Source: Marinomonas shanghaiensis
Lineage (GTDB): Bacteria > Pseudomonadota > Gammaproteobacteria > Pseudomonadales > Marinomonadaceae
Length of the DNA stretch: 64,000 nucleotides
Direction of reading: 5' to 3'
NCBI RefSeq assembly: GCF_003259175.1
Contig: NZ_QGOK01000017.1
Coordinates: forward strand, 62,001 to 126,000
The position numbers were made by a program, and so were the translations under genes. Of this stretch, positions 8,958 to 18,294 are shown piece after piece. Each line of letters begins with the position of its first letter. Positions within the stretch are counted from its first letter, which is position 1. The notes under the pieces are model-generated. The model saw only the letters and a program-made list of their open reading frames with translations, was not told the DNA's origin and made no database searches.

Positions 8958-9694
8958 TGGATTTTGTTACCTTAGCTGGTCTTCTCATTGCATTCAGTTC
9001 TGTATTTCTAGCTAATTGGTTAGGAGGAGGGGAAGTCGTTCTCCTCCTTAACCTTCCTTCTGCCATCATTGTGATTGTGGGTAGTATCGGGGCATCATTA
9101 ATTCAAAGCAGTATTCAAGAAGCCACTCGAGCTCTTGTCTTGATTAAATGGAGTCTTTTCCCGCCCGTTTATGATTTTAATTCAGCCAGAGCCACATTAA
9201 ATAATCTTGCCCACAAAGCCAGAAGATTGTCATTATTGGCTCTAGAGTCGGATATAGAGGCGATGGGAAATCGTTTCTCATCACGAGCTTTGCAGATGGC
9301 CATCGATGGAACAGATCCCGAACTTTTAGCCGATCGGCTACACGATGATGCGGTGCGTATTTACGATAAACGCATGAAAAGTGTCTCTTTTATAGAGTCA
9401 ATTGGTGGTTATGCGCCTACTTTAGGGATTATGGGGTCAGTTTTAGGTCTGATTCAAGCCATGGCGAATTTGGACAGTCCAGAGGCTTTAGGGCATGGTA
9501 TTGCGGTGGCGTTTGTGTCGACTCTTTATGGTCAAGGGTTTGCAAACTTGGTGATTTTTCCGATCGCAAAAAAATTGACCGGTTACATCGAGAAAGAGCT
9601 GTTATATCACCAACTGTTAATCGACGGTATTTGTGGCATTGCAACGGGTAAGCATCCGTATCGATTAGAACTTGAGCTTAATACCTATGAGTGA
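8957..9694 (+). CDS. motC: Flagellar stator protein MotC (MotA/PomA family)
   Basis: Membrane stator subunit that forms an ion channel with MotD and generates torque. The 245 residues hold four hydrophobic segments: two N-terminal (about 1-20 and 28-50) and two at about 147-200, with the conserved GGYAPTLGIMGSVLGLI and VAFVSTLYGQGFANL stretches of the MotA/ExbB fold. The start is GTG, sharing a base with the cheB stop. The gene runs eight bases into motD. Its position next to cheB matches the motC-motD pair of Pseudomonas, which is distinct from the main motAB locus. Confidence 0.93.
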   Translation: MDFVTLAGLLIAFSSVFLANWLGGGEVVLLLNLPSAIIVIVGSIGASLIQSSIQEATRALVLIKWSLFPPVYDFNSARATLNNLAHKARRLSLLALESDIEAMGNRFSSRALQMAIDGTDPELLADRLHDDAVRIYDKRMKSVSFIESIGGYAPTLGIMGSVLGLIQAMANLDSPEALGHGIAVAFVSTLYGQGFANLVIFPIAKKLTGYIEKELLYHQLLIDGICGIATGKHPYRLELELNTYE

Positions 9695-10505
9695 TACTCC
9701 AACTCGACCAGCCAAGCGGCGCCGGATGGTGGTTAAATCGGCTAATTCTGGTGCTCAGGGGCGAGATCGTTGGATATTGTCATATGCCGATTTTATTACT
9801 TTGTTGTTTGCCTTTTTTGTTGCGTTATACTCTATTTCGCTGAAAAATTCAGGGGACGAACAGCGTTTAAAAGAAACGCTTCAAGGTGTTTTTGATGCTG
9901 TTCAGAAGTCGGTAAAGCCTATTAATATTGGTGAGCCCATTATCGGTGAACCAAAAGATGTGGAAGTGATTGAGGCGAAGCCGATCCCATCCGCACCGCC
10001 AACGATTGAAGAAAATACCTCATCGGCTGTTTATGCTTTACTCAGTCAAGTGGTTGAAAACCAATTTTCAGGTTTGCATACATCCGGTCAAATATCTGTC
10101 ACTGAATCCGCGGATTGGGTTAGCTTAGAGTTGAAGTCTGGTTTGTTGTTTGGTCAAGGGGAATATGACTTAACGAATGAAGCCGTTGCTTTGCTCATAT
10201 TGGTGGCTAACATACTGAAAGCACACCCATCAGTTATATTGGTGGAAGGCAACACGGATGATTTGCCGGTAAATTCAAGACGTTTGGTTTCTAATTGGCA
10301 TTTGTCTAGCTTGCGTTCCTCTTCTGTGGTGGAGGAGTTAGTTTACAGAGGGGTCGATCCTAAAATGATCGCGCCAATTGGTTTTTCAAGTGAGCATCCT
10401 AAGGTAAGAAATACCAATGATTTTGCTCGTCAACAAAATCGTCGAGTCATTTTGCGAATTAGTAAACGTGAAGCGGATAATCTATATGATTACTTGTTTC
10501 AATAG
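9687..10505 (+). CDS. motD: Flagellar stator protein MotD (MotB family)
   Basis: Partner of MotC. A basic N-terminus (RPAKRRRM) precedes one membrane segment, RWILSYADFITLLFAFFVAL, whose Asp is the expected ion-binding residue. The C-terminal OmpA-like peptidoglycan-binding domain contains VEGNTDDLPVNS and ENR-type residues near QQNRRVILRI. The ATG at 9687 is preferred over one five codons upstream because it gives the short ATGAGTGA overlap with motC. The product is 272 residues. Confidence 0.93.
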   Translation: MSDTPTRPAKRRRMVVKSANSGAQGRDRWILSYADFITLLFAFFVALYSISLKNSGDEQRLKETLQGVFDAVQKSVKPINIGEPIIGEPKDVEVIEAKPIPSAPPTIEENTSSAVYALLSQVVENQFSGLHTSGQISVTESADWVSLELKSGLLFGQGEYDLTNEAVALLILVANILKAHPSVILVEGNTDDLPVNSRRLVSNWHLSSLRSSSVVEELVYRGVDPKMIAPIGFSSEHPKVRNTNDFARQQNRRVILRISKREADNLYDYLFQ

Positions 10506-10574
10506 CGTGTTACTGTATATGATTGCAAGGAATTAGTAAGCAAAATAATCGCATAGGGTATCAGGGGAGTCAGA

Positions 10575-11348
10575 GTGCACATTTGGGCAGTGGCGAATCA
10601 AAAGGGCGGCGTCGGAAAAACGACCACAGTAGTTTCCTTGGCAGGGTTGTTGGCCGACGCAGGTCATCGAGTGTTGATGATTGATCTAGATCCTCACGGG
10701 TCGTTGACGAGCTATTTTCGTTTTGATCCAGATTCTATTGAGAAGAGTGCCTATAATCTTTTTCAAGCCCCTAACAAGGTGCCAGCAGATTTACCTGCTT
10801 CATTAATCTTAGAAACAGGTCACCCAAATTTATCCTTATTACCCGCGTCTACCGCTTTAGCAACACTAGAGCGTCATGCACAAGCACAAGGTGGAATGGG
10901 GTTAGTTATTTCAAAAACGCTAGCGATTTTGTGGGATGACTATGATTATGTGTTAATTGATAGCCCGCCAGTGCTTGGGGTGTTAATGATTAATGCGTTA
11001 GCCGCTTGTCAACAACTGGTTATACCAGTACAGACTGAATTTTTGGCCATTAAAGGATTAGAGAGAATGGTCAGAACGCTCACAATGATAAACCGTGCAC
11101 GAAAAAGGCCGGTACCATTTTTGATTGTTCCCACTTTGTTTGATCGACGCACACAGGCATCGAATAAAAGCCTTCGCAGTTTAAAAGACACTTATGAAGA
11201 GTTGGTGTGGCATTCTGTTATTCCCGTTGACACCAAGTTAAGGGATGCGAGTACAGCGGGCATAGCCCCTTCTGCGTTGGATCCAAATGCACGAGGAATT
11301 AAGGCTTATGCAAGTCTAATGGATTCCTTGCTGAAGCCAGCGAGATAG
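10575..11348 (+). CDS. ParA-like ATPase for polar chemotaxis arrays (ParC type)
   Basis: A 257-residue ParA/MinD-family P-loop ATPase. The deviant Walker A is KGGVGKTTTVVSLAG near residue 10, followed by LMIDLDPHGSL and the Walker B-like VLIDSPP. In Vibrio and Pseudomonas the ParA homologue at this locus places chemotaxis arrays at the pole. It starts with GTG behind GGGGAG. It is not a relocated FlhG: it lacks the FlhG N-terminal extension, and its sequence and position between motD and the ParP-like gene fit the chemotaxis ParA. The Vibrio name parC is left out of the symbol field to avoid confusion with topoisomerase IV. Confidence 0.9.
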   Translation: MHIWAVANQKGGVGKTTTVVSLAGLLADAGHRVLMIDLDPHGSLTSYFRFDPDSIEKSAYNLFQAPNKVPADLPASLILETGHPNLSLLPASTALATLERHAQAQGGMGLVISKTLAILWDDYDYVLIDSPPVLGVLMINALAACQQLVIPVQTEFLAIKGLERMVRTLTMINRARKRPVPFLIVPTLFDRRTQASNKSLRSLKDTYEELVWHSVIPVDTKLRDASTAGIAPSALDPNARGIKAYASLMDSLLKPAR

Positions 11349-11357
11349 TAACGGTTT

Positions 11358-12752
<1,395 letters not shown>

Positions 12753-12788
12753 TTTTGTTGATCATTTTTTGATCTTTGGAGAAGAGTA

Positions 12789-13280
12789 ATGGCGACTAGC
12801 ATAGCGTTAAAAAGCGGAAATCACACAGATGACCCTATGTTGCAATGGGTAACATTTCGCCTAGAGCATGAGATCTACGGCGTGAATGTCATGCAAGTAA
12901 AAGAGGTGCTGCGCTATTCTGAGATTGCTCCAGTACCAGGTGCGCCGAGCTTTGTGCTGGGGATTATTCATCTACGTGGCACTGTTGTCACGGTTATCGA
13001 CACCTGTCAGCGATTTGGCCTGCCTTCTGGTGAGATTACAGATGCAACGCGTATTATGATCCTTGAGGTAGAAGGACATGTGATTGGTATTTTGGTGGAC
13101 GCAGTTTCTGAAGTTGTGTATCTACGTCAGTCTGAAATTGAGCCTTCTCCAAGTGTTGGCAATGACGAATCTTCTAAGTTTATTCAAGGAGTGTGTCATA
13201 AGAACGATATTTTATTAATTCTAGTAGATCTTGATAAACTTCTATCGGAAGATGAATGGTCTGAAGTTGGAACAATGTAA
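12789..13280 (+). CDS. cheW: Chemotaxis coupling protein CheW
   Basis: CheW couples CheA to chemoreceptors. The 163-residue protein is a single CheW domain with the conserved VTFRLEHEIYGVNVMQVKEV start, VPGAPSFVLGIIHLRGTVV, and a C-terminal LLILVDLDKLL strand. GGAGAAG lies before the ATG. It follows the ParP-like gene by 36 bases, as in the ParC-ParP-CheW arrangement of Vibrio and Pseudomonas. Confidence 0.97.
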   Translation: MATSIALKSGNHTDDPMLQWVTFRLEHEIYGVNVMQVKEVLRYSEIAPVPGAPSFVLGIIHLRGTVVTVIDTCQRFGLPSGEITDATRIMILEVEGHVIGILVDAVSEVVYLRQSEIEPSPSVGNDESSKFIQGVCHKNDILLILVDLDKLLSEDEWSEVGTM

Positions 13281-13301
13281 GTATTAAGGTAGTTGTACTA
13301 G

Positions 13302-13706
13302 ATGGAATCTCAGTGGTTATTTAACCTTCTCCTAACCTTACAGTTTGTAATATTGATCGCTGTTGTCGTTTGGGCTTTTCGACTGTCAAAACGTTTGGAG
13401 AAGATGAAGCAAGAGCGTGCCGAAGTGGAGCTGAATCAAAAGAAGCAGGTTCAAGTGCTTGCTTCTGGATCAATAGGCATGGGACGCCGCTTAGTGGCTA
13501 TTGAGAAAAAATTAAATCTAGCGGTGGAAAAGCAGTCTGAAATTTTGTCAAAAGAAGGTGGCGTTTCTTATAACCGCGCCATGGAGCTTTTAGAAATGGG
13601 GGCAACCATTGACGATTTGGTTTCTAAATGTGGTCTTATTCGAGCAGAGGCTGAGCTGATCAGCCTATTGAAGCAAGAGTCACGAAGAAACTCGGATTAC
13701 CATTGA
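13302..13706 (+). CDS. DUF2802 membrane-anchored protein
   Basis: A 134-residue protein with one N-terminal membrane helix (LLTLQFVILIAVVVWAF), a charged coiled-coil-like stretch (about 28-85) and a C-terminal helical module (YNRAMELLEMGATIDDLV, then GLIRAEAELISLL) typical of DUF2802. Such genes sit directly after cheW in Pseudomonas-type chemotaxis loci, but their role is unknown. Its stop overlaps that of the convergent fhlB gene by ten bases. Confidence 0.85.
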   Translation: MESQWLFNLLLTLQFVILIAVVVWAFRLSKRLEKMKQERAEVELNQKKQVQVLASGSIGMGRRLVAIEKKLNLAVEKQSEILSKEGGVSYNRAMELLEMGATIDDLVSKCGLIRAEAELISLLKQESRRNSDYH

Positions 13707-13945
13707 TGGTCTCTGATTTTGTGGGCAAAGGCGATAACCTCTGCCACGGCTAAATATAAAGACTCGGGTATTTCTTCGCCTAATTCCAAAGTGCTGAGCA
13801 ATTCGACAAGCTCAGGACTTTGGTGAAGCATAACATCGTTTTCTTTGGCGACGGCCATGATTTTTTCCGCAAGCAAGCCATTCCCTTTTGCAACCACTTT
13901 AGGGGCTGCGCTAAAGTCATATTTTAAAGCGACGGCTTTTTGCAT
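13697..13945 (-). CDS. fhlB: FlhB C-terminal-domain homologue (FhlB)
   Basis: An 82-residue soluble protein resembling only the cytoplasmic switch domain of FlhB after its autocleavage site: KAVALKYDFSAAPKVVAKG, then LAEKIMAVAKENDVML and ESLYLAVAEVIAF. It lacks membrane segments and the NPTH cleavage motif. Its ATG shares a base with the fliK stop (TAATG on the minus strand), so the two are translationally coupled. A link to export specificity switching is likely but inferred. Confidence 0.88.
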   Translation of the reverse strand: MQKAVALKYDFSAAPKVVAKGNGLLAEKIMAVAKENDVMLHQSPELVELLSTLELGEEIPESLYLAVAEVIAFAHKIRDHQW

Positions 13946-15468
13946 TACGTTCTCACATCTATTAATGATTGGGTGTTGCTTACGTTGGTTTTTTCTTTAT
14001 CTAACTTTGCTTGAAACGCGTCTAATCGTTCGACTTCAATGTTTTTATCTGTCAGTTGTTGCTTTAACATGGGGATGTTTTGACGCAATATTTGTACGGT
14101 CTCTGGGTCTTCGGCCGCAAAGAGTATTCCAACCTTGTTCGCTTGAATGCTGGCCCTTGCATCAAAACGTCCTGTCTCTTCAAAATCGAACTTTAATTTC
14201 ACTAGCCAGCGTCTGTCCTGTTTTGCTTGTTCTTCTGTACTGGCATCTTTATCTATTTCTATCTGTACAAAGCTGGGGGTTAGACCATTTTTTATTGGCA
14301 GTTCTATGTGCAATGGATAGCTGGGAGTATTGATCTGATTCTGATCTGAAAAGTGACGTAATTGGCTGGTGGTTATTCGTTCAATAGCGCCGGCAATGTG
14401 TTCTGTTGGTATGCCAGCAAGGCGCAAAGGGGCTGAATTGTCTTGGGCGTCTTTTAGTCGTATAAGATTGAGTTTTAAATCAGCAGGTATCTGTATTTTG
14501 CTGTCATTCGCCAGCAAGGATTCTGAAAAAAGCCCGCTGCTTTGAATTGCCTGTTTCATGGCTTCGGGTGAGCCAGTCACTGTGCCCAAGGTTGGCATAT
14601 GCTGCATCAACTGTTTAAGCGCTTGTTGTGTCTGCGGTGGTAGATTTGCGGACGATGAATCGTTGAGGTTATTCAGTTGTTTGACAAGTTGAGACATATC
14701 GCCAAAAGATAGCTGCTTCGGTAGGCTTTGCTTGAGCGCTTCTGTTTGGACGGTAGATGCTGTCGAACTGTTTTTTGCTGGCAACACCTGCATTTGGTTG
14801 TTGGCGTCGACCATGACTCGTACGACATCGCCTTTTTTTAATGGCATTTGGCTCAGAATTGGAAACTCTGTTTTACCATCTGAAACGGTTGCAAGTACTG
14901 GAGAGGTGGTAAGTGCGGTGTTTGCTGGTGAGCTTGTCTGTGAGATTGGTGTGGCTGTCTGAGCATTAGAGTAGGGCGTTTGAAAGGGCGTGGCCTGTGT
15001 AGGAACTCCGGTTTTCGCTGTGGCCGTTGGCGCCACGTCGGTTACGGTTAAGTTTACAACGCGAGAGGCCAGCATCAGGTTATCAGCTTGCCTAACTTGA
15101 GGTGCATTTTGATTGACGCCCGTTTTGTTGGATTGAGCCTCTATTGGTATGGTCAGTGACGCCTGTAGGGTACTGGTTTTATCTAATTTGGCATTCTGGA
15201 TGGTGCTAATATCAATGGGAGTCCCTGTGTTCACAAGGGTGAAGGGCTGTTGTGCGCTGGTTGCATGCAACAGCTGGGCAGGTTTGCCTTGAAAGTTGAG
15301 TGACTCGCTGCCTTGAAATTTGATTACGCTGAGGTTTTCTATAAGCTTGATTTCACTGCTTAATTTGGCAATAGTGCCTGTGTTACCCACCATATTACTA
15401 TTGTTGTTGGTCCCACTGCTCTGCTTGCTTGATGATGCATTAAGCATAGATTGGATATCAGAGATCAT
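13945..15468 (-). CDS. fliK: Flagellar hook-length control protein FliK
   Basis: FliK measures hook length and triggers the FlhB specificity switch. The 507-residue protein has a long Ser/Thr/Gln/Asn-rich variable N-terminus and a conserved C-terminal Flg_hook domain (about 370-480) with PLHIELPIKNGLTPSFVQIE and RWLVKLKFDFEETGRFDA. Pairing with fhlB makes functional sense because FliK acts on the FlhB C-terminal domain. It is divergent from the ccm operon, with 161 bases between. Confidence 0.85.
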   Translation of the reverse strand: MISDIQSMLNASSSKQSSGTNNNSNMVGNTGTIAKLSSEIKLIENLSVIKFQGSESLNFQGKPAQLLHATSAQQPFTLVNTGTPIDISTIQNAKLDKTSTLQASLTIPIEAQSNKTGVNQNAPQVRQADNLMLASRVVNLTVTDVAPTATAKTGVPTQATPFQTPYSNAQTATPISQTSSPANTALTTSPVLATVSDGKTEFPILSQMPLKKGDVVRVMVDANNQMQVLPAKNSSTASTVQTEALKQSLPKQLSFGDMSQLVKQLNNLNDSSSANLPPQTQQALKQLMQHMPTLGTVTGSPEAMKQAIQSSGLFSESLLANDSKIQIPADLKLNLIRLKDAQDNSAPLRLAGIPTEHIAGAIERITTSQLRHFSDQNQINTPSYPLHIELPIKNGLTPSFVQIEIDKDASTEEQAKQDRRWLVKLKFDFEETGRFDARASIQANKVGILFAAEDPETVQILRQNIPMLKQQLTDKNIEVERLDAFQAKLDKEKTNVSNTQSLIDVRT

Positions 15469-15629
15469 GTCGCCTGCCTGTTGATTTAGATAACCGATTG
15501 ATTTGTGCTTTTAGAAACGCTTCTCATATAATGTTTCAACACTTTAGTATAGCTAAGCCGTATAGTTAAAACAGTCCAGCTAAACCATGTTAACCTTGAC
15601 CTTTATATCGGCCGACTTGGAAATATCTT

Positions 15630-16244
15630 TTGCACTCTTTTGCTTCATTAACAGTATCAGATCTTTGGATTGAACGTGCAGAGAGAGACCTGTGTAAAGG
15701 GCTGTCTTTTAGCGTTCAATCCGGTGACGTTGTGCGTATTTTAGGGGAGAATGGCGCGGGTAAGAGTTCTTTATTAAAAGTGATTGTGGGAATTCTTTCG
15801 CCCCTACAAGGACAAATCGTGTATTCAGGCGAGGATGTTACGGTTGATCGGCGTTTTTTGCAGCAAGATGTCATCTATCTTGGTCATTCCTCTGGCATTA
15901 AGCCACAGCTAACAGTAATTGAAAATTTGCGTTGGTACTGTCCTGACGCATCGCCAAGTGCCTTACATGAGGTGTTGGAGAGTTTGGAGCTTATCGATCA
16001 TATAGATGTACCAGTGAAAAAGCTCTCTGCAGGGCAAGCTCGTCGAGTTGCCTTGTCGCGATTATGGTTGGGTAAAAAAACACTTTGGCTGTTAGACGAA
16101 CCCTTTGCTTCCTTAGATGTCAGAGGCGTTGAATTATTGGAGGCGTGTATTCGACAACATGCTTCAGTTGGGGGCTTGGTGCTATTAACGACCCATCAGG
16201 ATTTACCGTCCCTTTCTACCCGTGATGTGGCGTTACTGTCATGA
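15630..16244 (+). CDS. ccmA: Heme exporter ATP-binding protein CcmA
   Basis: ABC ATPase of the CcmABCD complex, which releases holo-CcmE from CcmC-CcmD. The 204 residues show Walker A GENGAGKSSLLKV, signature LSAGQARRVALSRL and Walker B LWLLDEPFASLD. The start used is TTG at 15630; no ATG is available near the conserved N-terminus. It overlaps ccmB by four bases (ATGA), the first of several such couplings in this operon. Confidence 0.95.
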   Translation: MHSFASLTVSDLWIERAERDLCKGLSFSVQSGDVVRILGENGAGKSSLLKVIVGILSPLQGQIVYSGEDVTVDRRFLQQDVIYLGHSSGIKPQLTVIENLRWYCPDASPSALHEVLESLELIDHIDVPVKKLSAGQARRVALSRLWLGKKTLWLLDEPFASLDVRGVELLEACIRQHASVGGLVLLTTHQDLPSLSTRDVALLS

Positions 16245-16903
16245 CGTATTTCTCTTTTGTGAGAGCGGAATTTTTAGTTTTATGGCGTCGTAAACAAGAT
16301 GTTTTAAATGCGCTGCTGTTTTTTGTCATTGTTGTTGTGCTGTTTCCAATAGGGATTGATTCTTCATCGGAATTCTTGACGCCAGCGGCGTCCGGTATTA
16401 TCTGGTGTGCTACGGTATTGGCTGTTTTGATGGCGGTAGACAGTCTGTTTAAAGAGGATTATCGAGATGGATCTCTGGAGCAGCTGGTGGTTTGTGGGCT
16501 TTCTTTGCCATTGTTGATTTTATTAAAGGTCATCGCACAATGGCTTGCCGTTATCTTGCCTTTGCTCGTTATAATGCCGTTGCTGGGTGAAATGCTGTAT
16601 TTGTCGAGTGCCAGTTTATGGGCGCTAATGGTTACCTTGTTGGTTGGCTCGCCAAGCTTATTTTTTATGGGTGTGATTGGGGCGGCGTTAACCGTATCGA
16701 TAAAACAGGGTGCCATCTTGGTGATGTTGTTAATATTGCCGTTTTACTTACCAGTGATCATTTTTTCGACCTTGGCGGTCAAAGCCGCGCAAGCTGGTTT
16801 GCCTTATTCTGGTTTCTTGGCGATGCTGTTAGCGATGTCCTTGTTGTCTTTAGTCCTATCGCCTTTTATGACGGCGATTGCAGTCAAAGCGAGTGTAAAT
16901 TGA
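16241..16903 (+). CDS. ccmB: Heme exporter membrane protein CcmB
   Basis: Integral membrane partner of CcmA with about six hydrophobic segments in 220 residues. The conserved N-terminus FVRAEFLVLWRRKQDVLNAL and the LFKEDYRDGSLEQL loop are typical of CcmB. The stop codon TGA overlaps the ATG of ccmC by one base (TGATG). Confidence 0.95.
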   Translation: MTYFSFVRAEFLVLWRRKQDVLNALLFFVIVVVLFPIGIDSSSEFLTPAASGIIWCATVLAVLMAVDSLFKEDYRDGSLEQLVVCGLSLPLLILLKVIAQWLAVILPLLVIMPLLGEMLYLSSASLWALMVTLLVGSPSLFFMGVIGAALTVSIKQGAILVMLLILPFYLPVIIFSTLAVKAAQAGLPYSGFLAMLLAMSLLSLVLSPFMTAIAVKASVN

Positions 16904-17649
16904 TGCGCTGGGTATGGTTTCATAAATTGGCTTCGCCAAAGTGGTTTTATTCTTGGTCTAACTTTTGGGCTTTACCCGTATTCTGTTTTGGCTGTTTGTG
17001 TCTTGCTATTGGCTTGGTATGGGGGTTGGCGTTTGCACCTGAGGATTACCAGCAAGGTAACAGTTTTCGCATTATTTATATTCACGTGCCTGTGGCAATG
17101 TTGGCGCAATCTTGTTATTTGGCGTTAGGGGTTGCAAGTTTTGTGTTCCTTGTCTGGCAGATGAAAATGGCGCCTATTTTTATTAAGGCGATGGCACCGA
17201 TTGGTGCAGTAATGGCGCTGATCGCTCTAGTCTCTGGTGCCATCTGGGGAAAGCCTACCTGGGGAACCTGGTGGGTTTGGGACGCTAGGCTTACGTCTGT
17301 ACTGGTGCTGTTTTTTCTTTATATGGGGATTATTGCTCTGCAGAGCGCTTTAGACGATCTGGTGTTAGCAAATAAAGCGGCTGCGGTGATCAGTGTTGTC
17401 GGATTGATTAACTTACCCATCATTAAATACTCCGTGGTGTTGTTAGAAACCCTACATCAAGGGCCAACCTTTACGCTCACCAAAAAGCCAGAGATGCCGC
17501 CAGAAATGTGGCTACCCTTGCTCTGTGCGGTGATTGGGTTATACAGCTTTGTGGCGGGTTTGGTTCTATGGCGAATGCAGTCTGAAATATTGATGCGTGA
17601 ACATAGATCGAGTTGGGTGAAGCAAGAGGTAATGGAAAATGGCCTTTGA
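16903..17649 (+). CDS. ccmC: Heme-handling membrane protein CcmC
   Basis: CcmC loads heme onto CcmE. The 248-residue protein has six membrane segments and the tryptophan-rich WWD motif GTWWVWDARLTSVLVL. The ATG at 16903 is chosen because it overlaps the ccmB stop and begins the conserved N-terminus MRWVWFHKLASP; the same open frame continues back into ccmB, but that extension is only a shadow. Conserved His residues occur in IIYIHVPVAM and LETLHQGPT. It overlaps ccmD by 11 bases. Confidence 0.95.
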   Translation: MRWVWFHKLASPKWFYSWSNFWALPVFCFGCLCLAIGLVWGLAFAPEDYQQGNSFRIIYIHVPVAMLAQSCYLALGVASFVFLVWQMKMAPIFIKAMAPIGAVMALIALVSGAIWGKPTWGTWWVWDARLTSVLVLFFLYMGIIALQSALDDLVLANKAAAVISVVGLINLPIIKYSVVLLETLHQGPTFTLTKKPEMPPEMWLPLLCAVIGLYSFVAGLVLWRMQSEILMREHRSSWVKQEVMENGL

Positions 17650-17815
17650 CAGTTTGTCAGCGTTTTTGATGATGGGAAAGCATGGTGTGTATGTTTGGTC
17701 GGCTTATGGTTTTAGTGCTTTGGCATTAATTTGGCTGGTTTGGAATACTCTATCGACGCGTCAAAAGACACGTAACATTTTACGAAAACGCTTTGTAAGG
17801 AGCCAGACTCGCTAA
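17639..17815 (+). CDS. ccmD: Heme exporter small protein CcmD
   Basis: A 58-residue single-span membrane protein that helps release holo-CcmE. It begins [20 protein letters not shown], has one hydrophobic segment ([15 protein letters not shown]) and a basic C-terminal tail ([10 protein letters not shown]), as expected for CcmD. It overlaps ccmC by 11 bases and its TAA shares a base with the ccmE ATG (TAATG). Length, hydropathy and position between ccmC and ccmE identify it. Confidence 0.93.
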   Translation: MAFDSLSAFLMMGKHGVYVWSAYGFSALALIWLVWNTLSTRQKTRNILRKRFVRSQTR

Positions 17816-18282
17816 TGCATCCAGTGAGAAAAAAACGTCTACTCGTCATAACTGTCATTGTATTGATTCTGAGTGTGGTGGTTGGCTTGGTGATGTACGC
17901 CTTGCAGCAAAATATTAACTTATTCTTTTCTCCGTCCCAGATTGCTTCGGGAGAGGCGCCACGTCACGCCAACATTCGTGCGGGGGGGATGGTGGTTCAA
18001 GGCAGTGTAAAGCGCAATCTTGATACCTTGGCCGTCGCGTTTGATGTGACGGATTTCCAGCACAAGGTCACCATTGAATATCGTGGTATTTTGCCAGACT
18101 TGTTTCGCGAAGGTCAGGGGATTGTGGCGCAAGGAAAGCTCAATGAAAATGGTGTATTTGAAGCTACTGAAGTGTTGGCGAAACACGATGAAAAATACAT
18201 GCCACCAGAAATATCAGAGGCATTGAAAAATGCCCAAAACTCGATGGGTGAGAGTAAAGAGCCCGCGCAATCTACTTATTAA
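17815..18282 (+). CDS. ccmE: Periplasmic heme chaperone CcmE
   Basis: CcmE binds heme covalently and carries it to the CcmF/H ligase. The 155 residues contain an N-terminal membrane anchor after a basic KKR stretch, an OB-fold with [12 protein letters not shown], and the heme-binding HxxxY motif in [12 protein letters not shown], where the His forms the covalent heme link. It is followed by ccmF after 12 bases. Confidence 0.97.
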   Translation: MHPVRKKRLLVITVIVLILSVVVGLVMYALQQNINLFFSPSQIASGEAPRHANIRAGGMVVQGSVKRNLDTLAVAFDVTDFQHKVTIEYRGILPDLFREGQGIVAQGKLNENGVFEATEVLAKHDEKYMPPEISEALKNAQNSMGESKEPAQSTY

Positions 18283-18294
18283 TTTAGGCTGTTT

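Noticed and set aside
10575-11348. ParA-like ATPase as a relocated FlhG
   Set aside because: It lacks the FlhG-type N-terminus and sits in the motD-parP-cheW context of the chemotaxis ParA.
14732-14962. 76-codon plus-strand frame within fliK
   Set aside because: Antisense shadow of the FliK variable region.
16618-16902. N-terminal extension of ccmC inside ccmB
   Set aside because: It reads ccmB in another frame; the conserved CcmC N-terminus starts at 16903 with a TGATG overlap.
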